DNA of 45,547 nucleotides from Brevibacterium moorei (GTDB lineage Bacteria > Actinomycetota > Actinomycetes > Actinomycetales > Brevibacteriaceae), in contig NZ_JANIJX010000023.1 of assembly GCF_024580735.1 (NCBI RefSeq), forward strand, positions 1-45,547. Direction: 5' to 3'. This document shows positions 17,445-25,746 of the stretch, in pieces; position 1 is the stretch's first letter; each line of letters begins with the position of its first letter. A program made the position numbers and the translations under genes. The notes under the pieces are model-generated. The model worked only from the letters and a program-made list of their open reading frames with translations, had not been told where the DNA came from and did not search any database.

Positions 17445-18548
17445 GTGAGTACCCAGCTGTTTGCGGCCGCCGCGGCCTTCCTGATCGGTGGTGCCGTCGC
17501 CGTCGTCCTGTTCGTCCCCTTCGTCTTCGTGAACTACCGCCGGGCCGGTCGGCTGACCTGGCGGCGGACCCTGGCATGGGTGGCGTTCCTCGTGTACTTC
17601 ATGGCCCTGTGGACGTACACACTGTTGCCGCTGCCCGATCCGGACCAGATCCGCTGCGTGGGCGCGCAGACCAACCTGTTGCAGTTCCTCCGCGATATCC
17701 GCGGCTATCCCCATTCGAGCCTGCGGCAGTTGGCACACAATCCGGCATTCCTGCAGTTCGGCCTCAACATCGTGTTGTTCACACCGCTGGGCTTCCTGCT
17801 GCGCGGCCTGTGGCGCCGTGGCATCGTCTTCACGACCTGCGCGGGGTTCGTCCTGTCGCTGGCGATCGAGTCGACGCAGTACACAGGGGTGTGGGGCGTC
17901 TACCCGTGCGCGTATCGCTTCTTCGACGTCGACGACCTGCTGGCGAATACCGGCGGGGCGCTGTTCGGCGCGGTGGCCTCGGCCCTGGTCTTCGCGGTGT
18001 TCGCGCCCGGTTGGATGGCCGGGCGCGGGGGCTCGCGCGGGATCGAGAATCCGTACGGTACCCGGGGCCGAGGCGCCGGCCGGCCCGGCACTCCGGTGAC
18101 CGCCGGTCGGCGCCTGCTGGCCATGCTGTGCGACGGGCTGACGCTGTACTTCTGCAGTTTCTGCACGGCCATCGTGGTGGGGGCCGTGAACCAGTTCGTC
18201 TTGGGCCACGAGCCGGGCGGCGACGTGTCCGCGATCCAGGACGTGTCCTTCTGGATTCCCCTGGTGCTCAGTGCTGCGCTGACCCTGCTAACAGGGCGGA
18301 CGGTGGGGGACCTGGCGGTTCGCGTGCGCTACGATTTCGGATCCGCGCGCGGGTGGCGCCTCTTCGGTCTGCGGCTGCTGCGCTTCCTGGGCGGGGTGGG
18401 CGGCTATCAGCTGCTGTATGCGATGAGCGGTTTCGCCGATCTGGCGTTCGTCGTGGTCGCCGTGGTCCTGGCGTTCGCGCTGTCGCGCCAACGCGGTCTA
18501 CCCGGGGTGCTGACGAACGCGCCGCTGATCGACGACGTGGAGCGGTAG
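17445..18548 (+). CDS. VanZ-RDD membrane protein
   Basis: 367-residue polytopic membrane protein. The N-terminal half is VanZ-like: two early helices, the loop TLLPLPDPDQ, then NIVLFTPLGFLLRGL and SLAIESTQYTGV followed by FDVDDLLANTGGALFG, which is the VanZ signature. The C-terminal half (about 200-345) is an RDD domain with RRLLAMLCDGLTLYF and GRTVGDLAVRV. VanZ proteins are linked to glycopeptide tolerance or envelope physiology; RDD proteins have been implicated in ion transport. Function here is unknown. GTG 17445 was preferred because VSTQLF begins the first hydrophobic stretch. It is divergent from the LCP gene. Confidence 0.82.
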   Translation: MSTQLFAAAAAFLIGGAVAVVLFVPFVFVNYRRAGRLTWRRTLAWVAFLVYFMALWTYTLLPLPDPDQIRCVGAQTNLLQFLRDIRGYPHSSLRQLAHNPAFLQFGLNIVLFTPLGFLLRGLWRRGIVFTTCAGFVLSLAIESTQYTGVWGVYPCAYRFFDVDDLLANTGGALFGAVASALVFAVFAPGWMAGRGGSRGIENPYGTRGRGAGRPGTPVTAGRRLLAMLCDGLTLYFCSFCTAIVVGAVNQFVLGHEPGGDVSAIQDVSFWIPLVLSAALTLLTGRTVGDLAVRVRYDFGSARGWRLFGLRLLRFLGGVGGYQLLYAMSGFADLAFVVVAVVLAFALSRQRGLPGVLTNAPLIDDVER

Positions 18549-18652
18549 GGGGCGCCGTTCCCTATTCCTGCCAGGGGTCGATGAGGCGCACACCTTGGGG
18601 AAGGACCTTCGGCACGACGACACTTGACCCTCACGCGGCGTCAGGACTCAGG

Positions 18653-19504
18653 ATGGTTCACGTGGACGAGACGAAGAACGGATTATCGACCGGCAGCGGT
18701 GCAGGACCCTACGCGCCTGGCGCGGGCCTGACCGTGGGTACGACCGCCAAGGCGGTGGGCGTATCGGTGCGGACCCTGCACCACTGGGACGACATCGGCC
18801 TGGTGTGCCCCGCTGGGCGCAGCCCGGCCGGGTACCGGCTGTACTCGCGAGCGGACATCGCCCGGCTGCAGCGGGTCCTGCTCTACCGGGAGGTCGGCAT
18901 GCCCCTGGCGCAGATCGCCGAGGTGGTGGACGCTCCCGGAGTCGACGAAGCAGAGCATCTTGACCGGCAACGGCGGATGCTGACCGATCGGATCGCCCGC
19001 CTGCAGGAGATGGTCTCCGCAGTCGATCGCTTATTGGAGGCGGACACGATGGATACGCATATGACCCCGGAACAGCAGGCTGCGGCCTTCGGCACCGGGT
19101 GGTCGGACGAATACGCGCAGGAGGCGCAGGAGCGTTGGGGCGGGACCGAGGACTGGAAGGCCTCGGAGAAGATCAAGGCCCGGATGACTCCGGAGGACTG
19201 GAAGGAGGCAGCGGCCGGGACCGGGGCCCTGGAACAGGAGATGGCGCAGGCCCTGCGGGCGGGCGTCGAGCCCGGCAGCGCACAGGCGAACGAGCTGGCG
19301 GAGAAGCACCGGGCCGACATCGGCCGGTGGTTCCCCGTCAGCCGTTCCAAGCAGGTGCTGATCGCCCGCGGCTACACCGAGGACCCGCGATTCACCAAGC
19401 ACTACGACGACAGGGAAACCGGGCTGGCCGTCTGGCTGCGCGCCATCATCGACGCGAACGCGCGGTCTCACGGCGTCGATCCCGCGCACGCCGAATGGGA
19501 ATGA
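18653..19504 (+). CDS. MerR-family regulator with TipAS-type ligand domain
   Basis: 283-residue regulator. The MerR winged helix (about 22-90) begins LTVGTTAKAVGVSVRTLHHW and continues YSRADIARLQRVLLYREVGM. A dimerisation coiled coil (about 100-125) leads to a TipAS domain (about 150-280, with WGGTEDW, IGRWFPVSRSKQVLIARGYTEDPRF and GLAVWLRAIIDANA). TipA relatives bind thiopeptide antibiotics and activate their own promoter. ATG 18653 is used; GTG 18662 with AGGATGG upstream is also plausible. The 3' end overlaps the convergent EamA gene by 59 bp. TTGACC at about 18624 could belong to its promoter. Confidence 0.85.
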   Translation: MVHVDETKNGLSTGSGAGPYAPGAGLTVGTTAKAVGVSVRTLHHWDDIGLVCPAGRSPAGYRLYSRADIARLQRVLLYREVGMPLAQIAEVVDAPGVDEAEHLDRQRRMLTDRIARLQEMVSAVDRLLEADTMDTHMTPEQQAAAFGTGWSDEYAQEAQERWGGTEDWKASEKIKARMTPEDWKEAAAGTGALEQEMAQALRAGVEPGSAQANELAEKHRADIGRWFPVSRSKQVLIARGYTEDPRFTKHYDDRETGLAVWLRAIIDANARSHGVDPAHAEWE

Positions 19505-20429
19505 CGGTTCGCCTGCCCGGGGTTGCGGCCTCGGCCCCGGTGGCCCGGCGGATCCGCCGCCACAGTGCGGGGCCGACCGAGCCCAGCGCCACGCCGGCGA
19601 TGATGACGGCCGCGCCCAGCAGCTCGACCGGGCGCGGGCGCTCGCCCAGCACCAGCCAGGCGCTGCTGATGCCCACGACGGGCACCAGCAGGGAGAACGG
19701 CGCCACGGCACTGGCCGGGTGACGGGCCATCAGCCAGCTCCACAGGCCCGAGCCGATGATCGTGGCGACCACGGCGGTGAACGCGATCCCGGCGAGCGCC
19801 GTGAGTCCCGTGCGCGTGCCCAGGGTGGTCAACGATGCGGCGATGGCGTGGGGTCCGTCGGCGGCCAGGGACACGACGAGCATGGGCACGGGGACGACGG
19901 TCGACATCCACAGGGTGAAGCGCATCGGCTCGTGGGTCTGCGCCTGTCGGTTGCAGACATTGCCGATCGCCCAGCCGAAGGCCCCGGCCAGGGTCAGCAG
20001 GAACGGCAGCAGCGCGGCATGGGCCCCGCGCGACCAACCGACGAGTGCCAGTCCCGCGACGGCCACCAGGATGCCCGCCACCTGTATGCCGCTCAGGCGC
20101 TCGCGCAGGAACACCGCGCTGAGCACCACGGTGAACGGCGCCGAGGCCTGGAGCACCAGGGACGCCAGACCCGTCGGCATGCCCGCGGCCATGCCCCAGT
20201 AGAGGAAGAGGAACTGCAGGATTCCGAAGCCCAGTCCGTAGCCCAGCAGCCAGCGCGTTCGCACCCGGGGCCGGCGGACGAACAAGATTGTGGGGAGCGC
20301 GATGACGGCGAAGCGCAGGGCCACGGAGAGGAATGGCGGGAACTGTTGCAGGGAGGCGTCGATGGCCAGGAAGTTGATTCCCCAGATCAGGGCGACCGTA
20401 ACGGCCAGGAGGGTGTGTCTTAAGGGCAT
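19446..20429 (-). CDS. EamA/DMT-family transporter
   Basis: 327-residue drug/metabolite exporter with ten predicted helices in two EamA repeats. The first repeat starts LLAVTVALIWGINFLAI and the second with GAFGWAIGNVCNRQAQ. Family members export amino acids or metabolites (YdcZ/RhtA/PamA style); the substrate is unknown. ATG 20429 is chosen because AGGATG lies 7 bases upstream; a longer start at 20480 adds 17 hydrophilic residues. It is divergent from a LysR regulator, the usual partner of such exporters. The last 19 codons (Arg-rich) overlap the 3' end of the MerR gene. Confidence 0.88.
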   Translation of the reverse strand: MPLRHTLLAVTVALIWGINFLAIDASLQQFPPFLSVALRFAVIALPTILFVRRPRVRTRWLLGYGLGFGILQFLFLYWGMAAGMPTGLASLVLQASAPFTVVLSAVFLRERLSGIQVAGILVAVAGLALVGWSRGAHAALLPFLLTLAGAFGWAIGNVCNRQAQTHEPMRFTLWMSTVVPVPMLVVSLAADGPHAIAASLTTLGTRTGLTALAGIAFTAVVATIIGSGLWSWLMARHPASAVAPFSLLVPVVGISSAWLVLGERPRPVELLGAAVIIAGVALGSVGPALWRRIRRATGAEAATPGRRTVIPIRRARDRRRETARSRR

Positions 20430-20450
20430 GGCTTCATCCTGACCTGCAGC

Positions 20451-20502
20451 GTAATGAAGCACAATCGCAGATTCCGACATCTATTGTGAAGCCCGGCTTC
20501 AA
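20451..20502. promoter_or_regulatory. Candidate LysR operator between the EamA and LysR genes
   Basis: TGAAGC-CCG-GCTTCA (20487-20501) is a perfect 15-bp palindrome. CACAAT and ATTGTG form a second inverted repeat (about 20460 and 20483) with a 17-nt spacer. Both lie in the 90-bp divergent gap where a LysR protein usually binds to control itself and the exporter. Confidence 0.5.
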
Positions 20503-20519
20503 AGAACTAGGCTCGGGCC

Positions 20520-21476
20520 ATGCCGGCTCACGAACCCCCGACTCCCAGCGCGCCCGAACCGGGACGGCCCGAACCCAGCCGCCTCGAACCCGGGCATCTG
20601 GAACTCCTCCACGCCTTCGCGCTCTACGGCAGCGTCACCGGGGTTGCCGAGGCGAGCCTGCGCAGTCCCTCGGCGGTCTCCCAGGCGCTCAAGGCCGCCG
20701 AACACGCTCTCGGAATGAAGCTCACCCAGCCCGCCGGCCGCGGCCTCGAACTCACCGAGGCCGGGCGGCTGTTGGCCGCTGGGGGAGCTGAACTGGCCCG
20801 GACGCTGGCCCACGTCCAGGCGGACTGGGACGACTACCGCGGGCAGCCTCGGGGCCGGGTGCGGCTGGCGGCCTTCCCCTCGGCGGCCGAATACATCCTG
20901 CCAGGGGTGCTGCGCGAGCTGGCGGACACGGACATCGAACTGGAGTGCGTGGACGACGACACCGCCGAGGCCGGCTTCGCGCGGCTGACCCGCGACTTCG
21001 ACCTGGTGCTGGCGCACAGTTACTCCGGCGACCGGCCGGTCGGCAGCGAGGGCCTGGAAGTGGTGCCGATCGTCGACGAGCCCCTGGACGTGGCCCTGCG
21101 GACCGGGCACCGGCTGGCCGGCCACGCCCATGTGACACCGGCGCAGGTGGTGCGCGAGGACTGGATCGGCGTGCCGACGGGATACCCCTTCGACCGCCTG
21201 CTGCAGGCGATCGCCGAGGTCGCGGGCCGTGCCCCGCGGGTGGTGCAGCGGCTGCGCGACAACCGCCTGGTCGAGGCCGTGGTCCGCTCCGGGGACTGCC
21301 TGGCCATCCTGCCCCGCTTCACCACCCGTCCGGGCGACGGCCTGGAACTGCGGCCGCTGCACGGCCTGCGGGCGCGGCGGCGGACCTCGGTGGTGATGCG
21401 CCCGGACCGGGCCCAACGACTGGCCGTGCGCCGCGTGGTCGAGGCGATCCGGAACTCGGCGCGCCTTACTTCTTGA
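20520..21476 (+). CDS. LysR-family transcriptional regulator
   Basis: 318 residues. After a Pro-rich leader (1-25), the winged helix (about 28-88) shows LELLHAFALYGSVTGVAEAS and SPSAVSQALKAAEHALG. The periplasmic-binding-like effector domain (about 110-310) begins GRVRLAAFPSAAEYILPGVL. It is divergent from the EamA exporter and likely its regulator. Its 3' end overlaps the convergent aminotransferase by 11 bp. Confidence 0.88.
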   Translation: MPAHEPPTPSAPEPGRPEPSRLEPGHLELLHAFALYGSVTGVAEASLRSPSAVSQALKAAEHALGMKLTQPAGRGLELTEAGRLLAAGGAELARTLAHVQADWDDYRGQPRGRVRLAAFPSAAEYILPGVLRELADTDIELECVDDDTAEAGFARLTRDFDLVLAHSYSGDRPVGSEGLEVVPIVDEPLDVALRTGHRLAGHAHVTPAQVVREDWIGVPTGYPFDRLLQAIAEVAGRAPRVVQRLRDNRLVEAVVRSGDCLAILPRFTTRPGDGLELRPLHGLRARRRTSVVMRPDRAQRLAVRRVVEAIRNSARLTS

Positions 21477-22713
21477 ACGCCCGGCCCAGCATCTGCACTC
21501 CGCGCTCGATCTCCTCGACGGGGTTCGACACCGCGGACACGCGGAAGGTGCGGCGGTCGGGTTCCAGGGCGTAGAAGGCCTCACCGGGCACGAAGATGAC
21601 GCCCTCCTCGATCGCAGCGGGGATGTGCGCATAGGCGTCGTAGCCCTCCGGCAGGCGCGCCCAGGCGAACATGCCGCCGGCGGGCCGGTTGACCTCGGTC
21701 CCGGCGGGCAGCACGGCTGCCAGCCCGTCGACCATCGCATTCATGCGCCGGGAGTACTCGGCGCGCACCGGGGCCAGTTTCTCCTCCAGATCGGTCACCT
21801 CCAGATAGCGGGCGGCGGCCAGCTGGTCGATCGTCGACGACTGCATGCACGAGCCCTGCTTGGCCACGACCATCCGCTCGATGACCTCCTCGGGCCCACG
21901 GACCCAGCCCACGCGCAGCCCTGGTGAGAGCACCTTCGACAGGGTGTTGACCAGGAATGCGCGGTCGTCGAGCCGGGCGTCGGACACGATCGGGGGCAGC
22001 ACCTGGTCGGTGTAGCGTAGTTCCGAATACGGATCGTCCTCGATCAGGAACACGTCATTGGCCGCCACCACGTCCGCGATCTCCTTGCGGCGCTCGGCCG
22101 GCATCGTGATCCCGGTGGGGTTCTGGAAAGTCGGGATCAGGTAGATCGCCTTGGGTCGGTGATCGGTGATCGCCTGCTGCAGGGCGGCGGGCACCGCACC
22201 GTACTCATCGGTGACCACGGGCTGGTAGTTCACGCCCTGCAGCCCGAAGGCCTGGAGCGCTGACATATAGGTGGGGTTCTCCACCAGCACGGTGTCGCCG
22301 GGATTGAACAGGGTCTGGCCCAGCAGCCCCAGGCCCTGTTGCGAACCCGAGGTGATGATGAGCTGCTCGCGCCGAGTGGACAGGCCGAAGTCCCGCGTCC
22401 GGCCGATCGCGGCCTCGAGCATGGCGGGTTCGCCCTCGCTGGGGCCGTACTGCATCGCATGTTCCCCGTCGGTGGCCATGACATGGGCGAAGGCGGCGGC
22501 CATGCCATCGGTATCGAAGAGCTCACCGGCCGGGTGGCCGCCGGCGAAGCTGATGACGGGTCTGCCGCGGGTGGCCTTGAAGATCGCCCTGATCATCGAC
22601 TCGCTGACGGCTGCGACATTGCGATTGAGGTCGGTGAGCCGGGAGGATGCGGGCTGCTGCTGGGTCTGCGCGGGAGTCGAGTTCATCAGTGTCATGGTAG
22701 TCACATTTATCAT
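21466..22713 (-). CDS. PLP-dependent aminotransferase (LysN/MocR-type class I/II fold)
   Basis: Fold-type I aminotransferase of about 415 residues, similar to 2-aminoadipate/aromatic aminotransferases of the LysN group. Conserved stretches: ISFAGGHPAGELF, TSGSQQGLGLLGQ, IPTFQNPTG (PLP contact Asn), EDDPYSEL (PLP-binding Asp/Tyr), and NTLSKVLSPGLRVGWV with the Schiff-base Lys. The substrate is not fixed by sequence. Starts at 22713, 22695 and 22686 are all in frame; 22713 has AGGGG about 8 bases upstream. The 30-bp gap to the divergent serine hydrolase leaves promoters overlapping the starts. It does not carry its own GntR domain. Confidence 0.87.
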   Translation of the reverse strand: MINVTTMTLMNSTPAQTQQQPASSRLTDLNRNVAAVSESMIRAIFKATRGRPVISFAGGHPAGELFDTDGMAAAFAHVMATDGEHAMQYGPSEGEPAMLEAAIGRTRDFGLSTRREQLIITSGSQQGLGLLGQTLFNPGDTVLVENPTYMSALQAFGLQGVNYQPVVTDEYGAVPAALQQAITDHRPKAIYLIPTFQNPTGITMPAERRKEIADVVAANDVFLIEDDPYSELRYTDQVLPPIVSDARLDDRAFLVNTLSKVLSPGLRVGWVRGPEEVIERMVVAKQGSCMQSSTIDQLAAARYLEVTDLEEKLAPVRAEYSRRMNAMVDGLAAVLPAGTEVNRPAGGMFAWARLPEGYDAYAHIPAAIEEGVIFVPGEAFYALEPDRRTFRVSAVSNPVEEIERGVQMLGRAFKK

Positions 22714-22716
22714 GTG
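22702..22716. promoter_or_regulatory. Inverted repeat at the aminotransferase start
   Basis: CACAT-TTATC-ATGTG is a perfect 5-bp-arm palindrome, AT-rich against GC-rich surroundings. It overlaps the 5' end of the aminotransferase gene and lies 28 bp before the divergent hydrolase start. It may be an operator or a -10 region. Confidence 0.35.
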
Positions 22717-22743
22717 TGGGCCCCTGGCGGTAGATTTGTCCGC

Positions 22744-24501
22744 GTGATCGACAACGACTTCAACGGAGACGACGTACGCGGAACCGGCGCCGGCGAGAAC
22801 ACAGCCGGTGGGGCCTCGGCCGGGGGAATCGACCTGGCAGCCGGGCTGACGGCCCTGCGCGCGGGTCTGGAAGAGCGCGCCAAACACTACGAGGATCTGA
22901 AGACGGGAATCCCCGACCTGGCCTGGGGCCTGTTCGCGGACGGGAAGCTGGTCGCCGGGGAAAACACCGACGGGATCTACCGCATCGCCTCGATGACCAA
23001 ATCGTTCACGGCCGCCACCCTGCTGGGCATCAAGTACGGCCGCATCCCCACGGTGCCCGACGCTCCGACCCTGGACCTGGACGCCCCGGCCGCTGACTAC
23101 ATTCCCGCTCTGGCCGCCGATGCCCCCGAGGGGTCCGTTCTCCTCGAGGCCACGGTGCGCGATCTGTTGACCATGTCCGGCGGCATCCCCACCGACGATC
23201 CATGGGCCGACCGGCAGGAATCCCTGTCCCGCGGTCACTTCGACGAAGTCATCACCGCCGACACCGCCCGGATCTTCTCCCCGGGGACCGACTACGCGTA
23301 TTCGAACCTGGGCTACGCCCTGCTGGGCCGGATCGTCGAGGAGCTGACCGGCCGGCCGTTCACCGATGTGGTGATGGCCGAGGTCGCGGGCCCCGCCGGT
23401 CTGGAATCCTCCGGGTTCAGCGTCGACGAGTTGGCCGAGCGGGGCCTGCGGGAGAAGCTGGTGCCCGGCTACCGGCGGCGCCGCGACGGAACTTTCGAGG
23501 AGTTGTCGACCAGCCGGCCCGGCGCGTTCTCCGCGATTGGCGGGCTGTTCTCCTCGGTCGAGGACCTGGGCCGGTGGATGCAGCTGTTCGTAGCAGCGCA
23601 GGGGCCCGCAGGTGAACGCCGAGTGGGCTGCTGGGACCGGATCCGCCGCGATATGCAGCAGCCCCACCGCCTGGCCTATGCGCAGGCCAGCGCCCCGGAC
23701 AACGGGGTGGACTCCTATGGGTTCGGCCTGCACCACCTGTTCGACACCGAGGTCGGCACGCTGGTCTACCACTCCGGGGGCTATCCGGGCTACGGCTCGC
23801 ATATGCGCTGGCATCCGGCCACCGGCACCGCCCTGGTGATCCTGGGCAACCGCACCTACGCTCCGGCGACCGCGATCGCCAAGGACGTGTTCAAGAAGTT
23901 CCTGCGGGCCGCCGGGGTGAGCGCGCAGCGCCCGGCTGCACGTGCGACCATCACCGGGACCGTCCATCTGCCCGGCGACGCCGCGAGCGTGCCCGAGCGG
24001 ATCGAGGCCTGGCTGGCGGACTTCGACCCGGCGCTGACCAATGGTCTGTTCGAGAACAATATGGACGTCGACGAGCCCCGGGTGGAACGCAAGAACGCGA
24101 TCCGCAAGGTGGTCGAGGCGACCGGTGCCGAGGCCTCGGCCCGAGATGCCGGTCAAGGCGCCGCGGATGCCGGTGCAGGGGAGGCCGGGGCCGGTGCGGC
24201 GGTGCGGCCCGAGTGGGTCCGCAATACGGTGACCTGGAAGGTCGCTGGTGCGCGCGGCACCCGGGCGATGCGGGCGGAACTGAGCCCGCGTGGCCTGGTC
24301 ATGACCTTGGAGGTGACGGCCGAGGACGTTGTCGAGGCCGAGGAGGCGCCCAAGTCGGGGCGCCTGCGCACGGGCTCGCTGGATATCCTGCGGCAGGTCG
24401 CCCGCGGTGGCCAGGGGTCGCAGGAGGGCACCGGATCCGGTGCGGGACCCGCCACGGGAGAGCAGCCCTCGGCAGACGAGGACGGTGACCACAACTCCTG
24501 A
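22744..24501 (+). CDS. Serine hydrolase, class C beta-lactamase/DD-peptidase family, with extra C-terminal domain
   Basis: 585-residue protein without a signal peptide, so probably cytoplasmic. The penicillin-binding-like fold (about 35-400) has nucleophile SMTK (Ser83, Lys86), YSN (186-188) and HSGG near 346, the equivalent of KTG. Members include esterases, D-aminopeptidases and beta-lactamases; the HSG third motif favours esterase or peptidase. About 185 further residues follow, with a low-complexity Ala/Gly stretch (about 460-485), unlike the usual family length of about 400. GTG 22744 is set by the spacing to the divergent gene. Confidence 0.85.
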   Translation: MIDNDFNGDDVRGTGAGENTAGGASAGGIDLAAGLTALRAGLEERAKHYEDLKTGIPDLAWGLFADGKLVAGENTDGIYRIASMTKSFTAATLLGIKYGRIPTVPDAPTLDLDAPAADYIPALAADAPEGSVLLEATVRDLLTMSGGIPTDDPWADRQESLSRGHFDEVITADTARIFSPGTDYAYSNLGYALLGRIVEELTGRPFTDVVMAEVAGPAGLESSGFSVDELAERGLREKLVPGYRRRRDGTFEELSTSRPGAFSAIGGLFSSVEDLGRWMQLFVAAQGPAGERRVGCWDRIRRDMQQPHRLAYAQASAPDNGVDSYGFGLHHLFDTEVGTLVYHSGGYPGYGSHMRWHPATGTALVILGNRTYAPATAIAKDVFKKFLRAAGVSAQRPAARATITGTVHLPGDAASVPERIEAWLADFDPALTNGLFENNMDVDEPRVERKNAIRKVVEATGAEASARDAGQGAADAGAGEAGAGAAVRPEWVRNTVTWKVAGARGTRAMRAELSPRGLVMTLEVTAEDVVEAEEAPKSGRLRTGSLDILRQVARGGQGSQEGTGSGAGPATGEQPSADEDGDHNS

Positions 24502-24555
24502 GGCCTGCTCGGCCCGGGTGCCCACCGGGGTCAGCGCCGGGAACGCCTCCGGGTG

Positions 24556-24831
24556 TCACCAGCCGGGTTCCCAACCCGGCAGTCCGTGCCACCAGTCGAT
24601 GGCCTCGGTCATCGGCCAGCGGACCCGCGATCCGGCGAGGAATTCCTCGCCTGGCCGGCCCTTGGGATCGCCGTTCGCATCGCGTTCACGGAACAGCAGC
24701 GGCTCCAGCAGGCGCAGCCCCTGCGCATCGTCGGCGCGGTGCGCGAAGTAGGCGGCGGTGTGGATGAGCCGGCGGATCGGCTCGTACCCGATCCCGCTGC
24801 TGCCACCGGTCTCCACCGCTGTTCGACTCAT
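24556..24831 (-). CDS. Small conserved-looking hypothetical protein
   Basis: 91 residues, no recognised domain and no signal peptide. It has a Trp-rich C-terminus (IDWWHGLPGWEPGW). ATG 24831 has GGGGAG six bases upstream, a strong ribosome site, and base composition by codon position looks coding. It is convergent with the serine hydrolase (54-bp gap) and divergent from the next small gene. Function unknown. Confidence 0.65.
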   Translation of the reverse strand: MSRTAVETGGSSGIGYEPIRRLIHTAAYFAHRADDAQGLRLLEPLLFRERDANGDPKGRPGEEFLAGSRVRWPMTEAIDWWHGLPGWEPGW

Positions 24832-25026
24832 CGCTGCTCCCCACCGTTCAATCGACTATCGCGACACCGGTCCGTGAGATAACGACTTCCTCGCCGGACT
24901 CGACGAGGCGGAGGAATTCCGAAAGACGCGTCTTGGCCTCTGCACGACGGCGCCGGCCAGGTATTGTGGGGACCGAGGCGCGGGCGACCCGCCCGTGCCG
25001 AATCAGCACGACGGAGGAGGGCCACC

Positions 25027-25224
25027 ATGGGAATTCTCGATGACGCCAAGGGGACCGCGGATGCGGCGGCGAAGAAGGTCGGGCGCGCAGTCGAGGACGG
25101 CGTCGACAAGCTGAAGGACAAGGCGGACGAGATCGGCGCCGAGGCGAAGGTCAAGAAGGCCGAGGCCGAACGCGACTCGGTGAAACAGCGCAACGAGGCC
25201 AAGGACGAGCTGCGCGAGGACTGA
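25027..25224 (+). CDS. Small charged helical protein (YtxH/CsbD-like or antitoxin-like)
   Basis: 65 residues, about half Lys, Glu, Asp and Ala, with no hydrophobic segment. It starts MGILDDAKGTADAAAKKVGR and is predicted as one long amphipathic helix. Similar short Ala/Lys/Glu helical proteins in Actinomycetota are annotated as stress-induced CsbD-like proteins or Rv0909-type antitoxins. No toxin gene is adjacent, so I favour the stress-protein reading. ATG 25027 has GGAGG nearby, which excludes the upstream in-frame start at 24964. Confidence 0.7.
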   Translation: MGILDDAKGTADAAAKKVGRAVEDGVDKLKDKADEIGAEAKVKKAEAERDSVKQRNEAKDELRED

Positions 25225-25279
25225 CGGACCTCGAAGCGGCGAAGGCATCCGACTCGCAGTACATCGCCGGGTCGTACTC

Positions 25280-25630
25280 TTACCGGTGCTCGGGTGAACC
25301 CGAGGAGGCCGGCGCCCGCACGGCGTCGAACGCGCCATCGGCAAGCACGATGGCGCGTTCGACGCCTTCTCGCACAAGAGCCTCTGCGCACTGGCGGGCG
25401 ACGTCGAGGCCGTCTTCGTTCAACAGCCCGTCGTGGATCCCGATTACCTGCTGTGGTTTGATCGAGCGCACATAGCGGATCAGGTCGGTCGCGCGCAGCC
25501 ACGGGGCATCGATTGGCGTCACCAGGGCGGCGATGGGCGCCGTCGGGACCGGATGCTCATCCCCGGTGACGAAGACGGCTCCGCCGATGAAGTAGGCACG
25601 ATTCGGCGGCCCGCCGATCCTCAGGTCAGC
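25280..25630 (-). pseudogene. 5'-truncated metallo-beta-lactamase-fold hydrolase
   Basis: The frame matches only the C-terminal third of actinobacterial MBL-fold hydrolases: FVTGDEHPVP, PIDAPWLRATDLIRYVRSIKP and the late metal-ligand region GIHDGLLNEDG. The N-terminal HxHxDH metal site and roughly the first 100 residues are missing. Homology starts abruptly beside a 40-bp palindrome (25631-25670). The only in-frame ATG (25645) falls within that palindrome and has no ribosome site. I therefore read it as a deletion remnant. A short functional protein is unlikely because the metal site is gone. Confidence 0.65.
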
Positions 25631-25670
25631 TGTTTCAGATTCCACCGTTCGAACAGTGGAATCTGAAACA
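25631..25670. repeat. 40-bp near-perfect palindrome at the break point of the truncated gene
   Basis: TGTTTCAGATTCCAC pairs with its complement at 25656-25670. The centre GTTCGAAC (25647-25654) is itself palindromic, leaving one C/A mismatch. It lies between two divergently oriented reading frames, an odd place for a terminator, unless it belonged to a gene since deleted. Confidence 0.75.
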
Positions 25671-25746
25671 AACAGTCCAAGGATTGCGACGGACGCGCTG
25701 ACTCGGTGGTGGAGTGGCGCTGGAGTGGCGCTAGTACCGTGGAGGT

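Noticed and set aside
16098..18209. A 703-residue reading frame on the minus strand
   Set aside because: Only the last 404 residues are the LCP protein, with its own ribosome site at GTG 17312. The rest runs antisense through the VanZ gene.
18600..18652. A canonical TipA-type palindromic promoter before the MerR gene
   Set aside because: TTGACC is present, but the repeat arms around it are too imperfect to call an operator.
17366..19504. A 712-residue plus-strand frame ending in the MerR protein
   Set aside because: Its first 400 residues are an out-of-frame shadow of the VanZ gene, very rich in Arg/Pro/Gly. The MerR domain starts near 18653.
21466..24525. A 1019-residue minus-strand frame including the aminotransferase
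   Set aside because: The first 600 residues are antisense to the serine hydrolase, low in complexity and without motifs.
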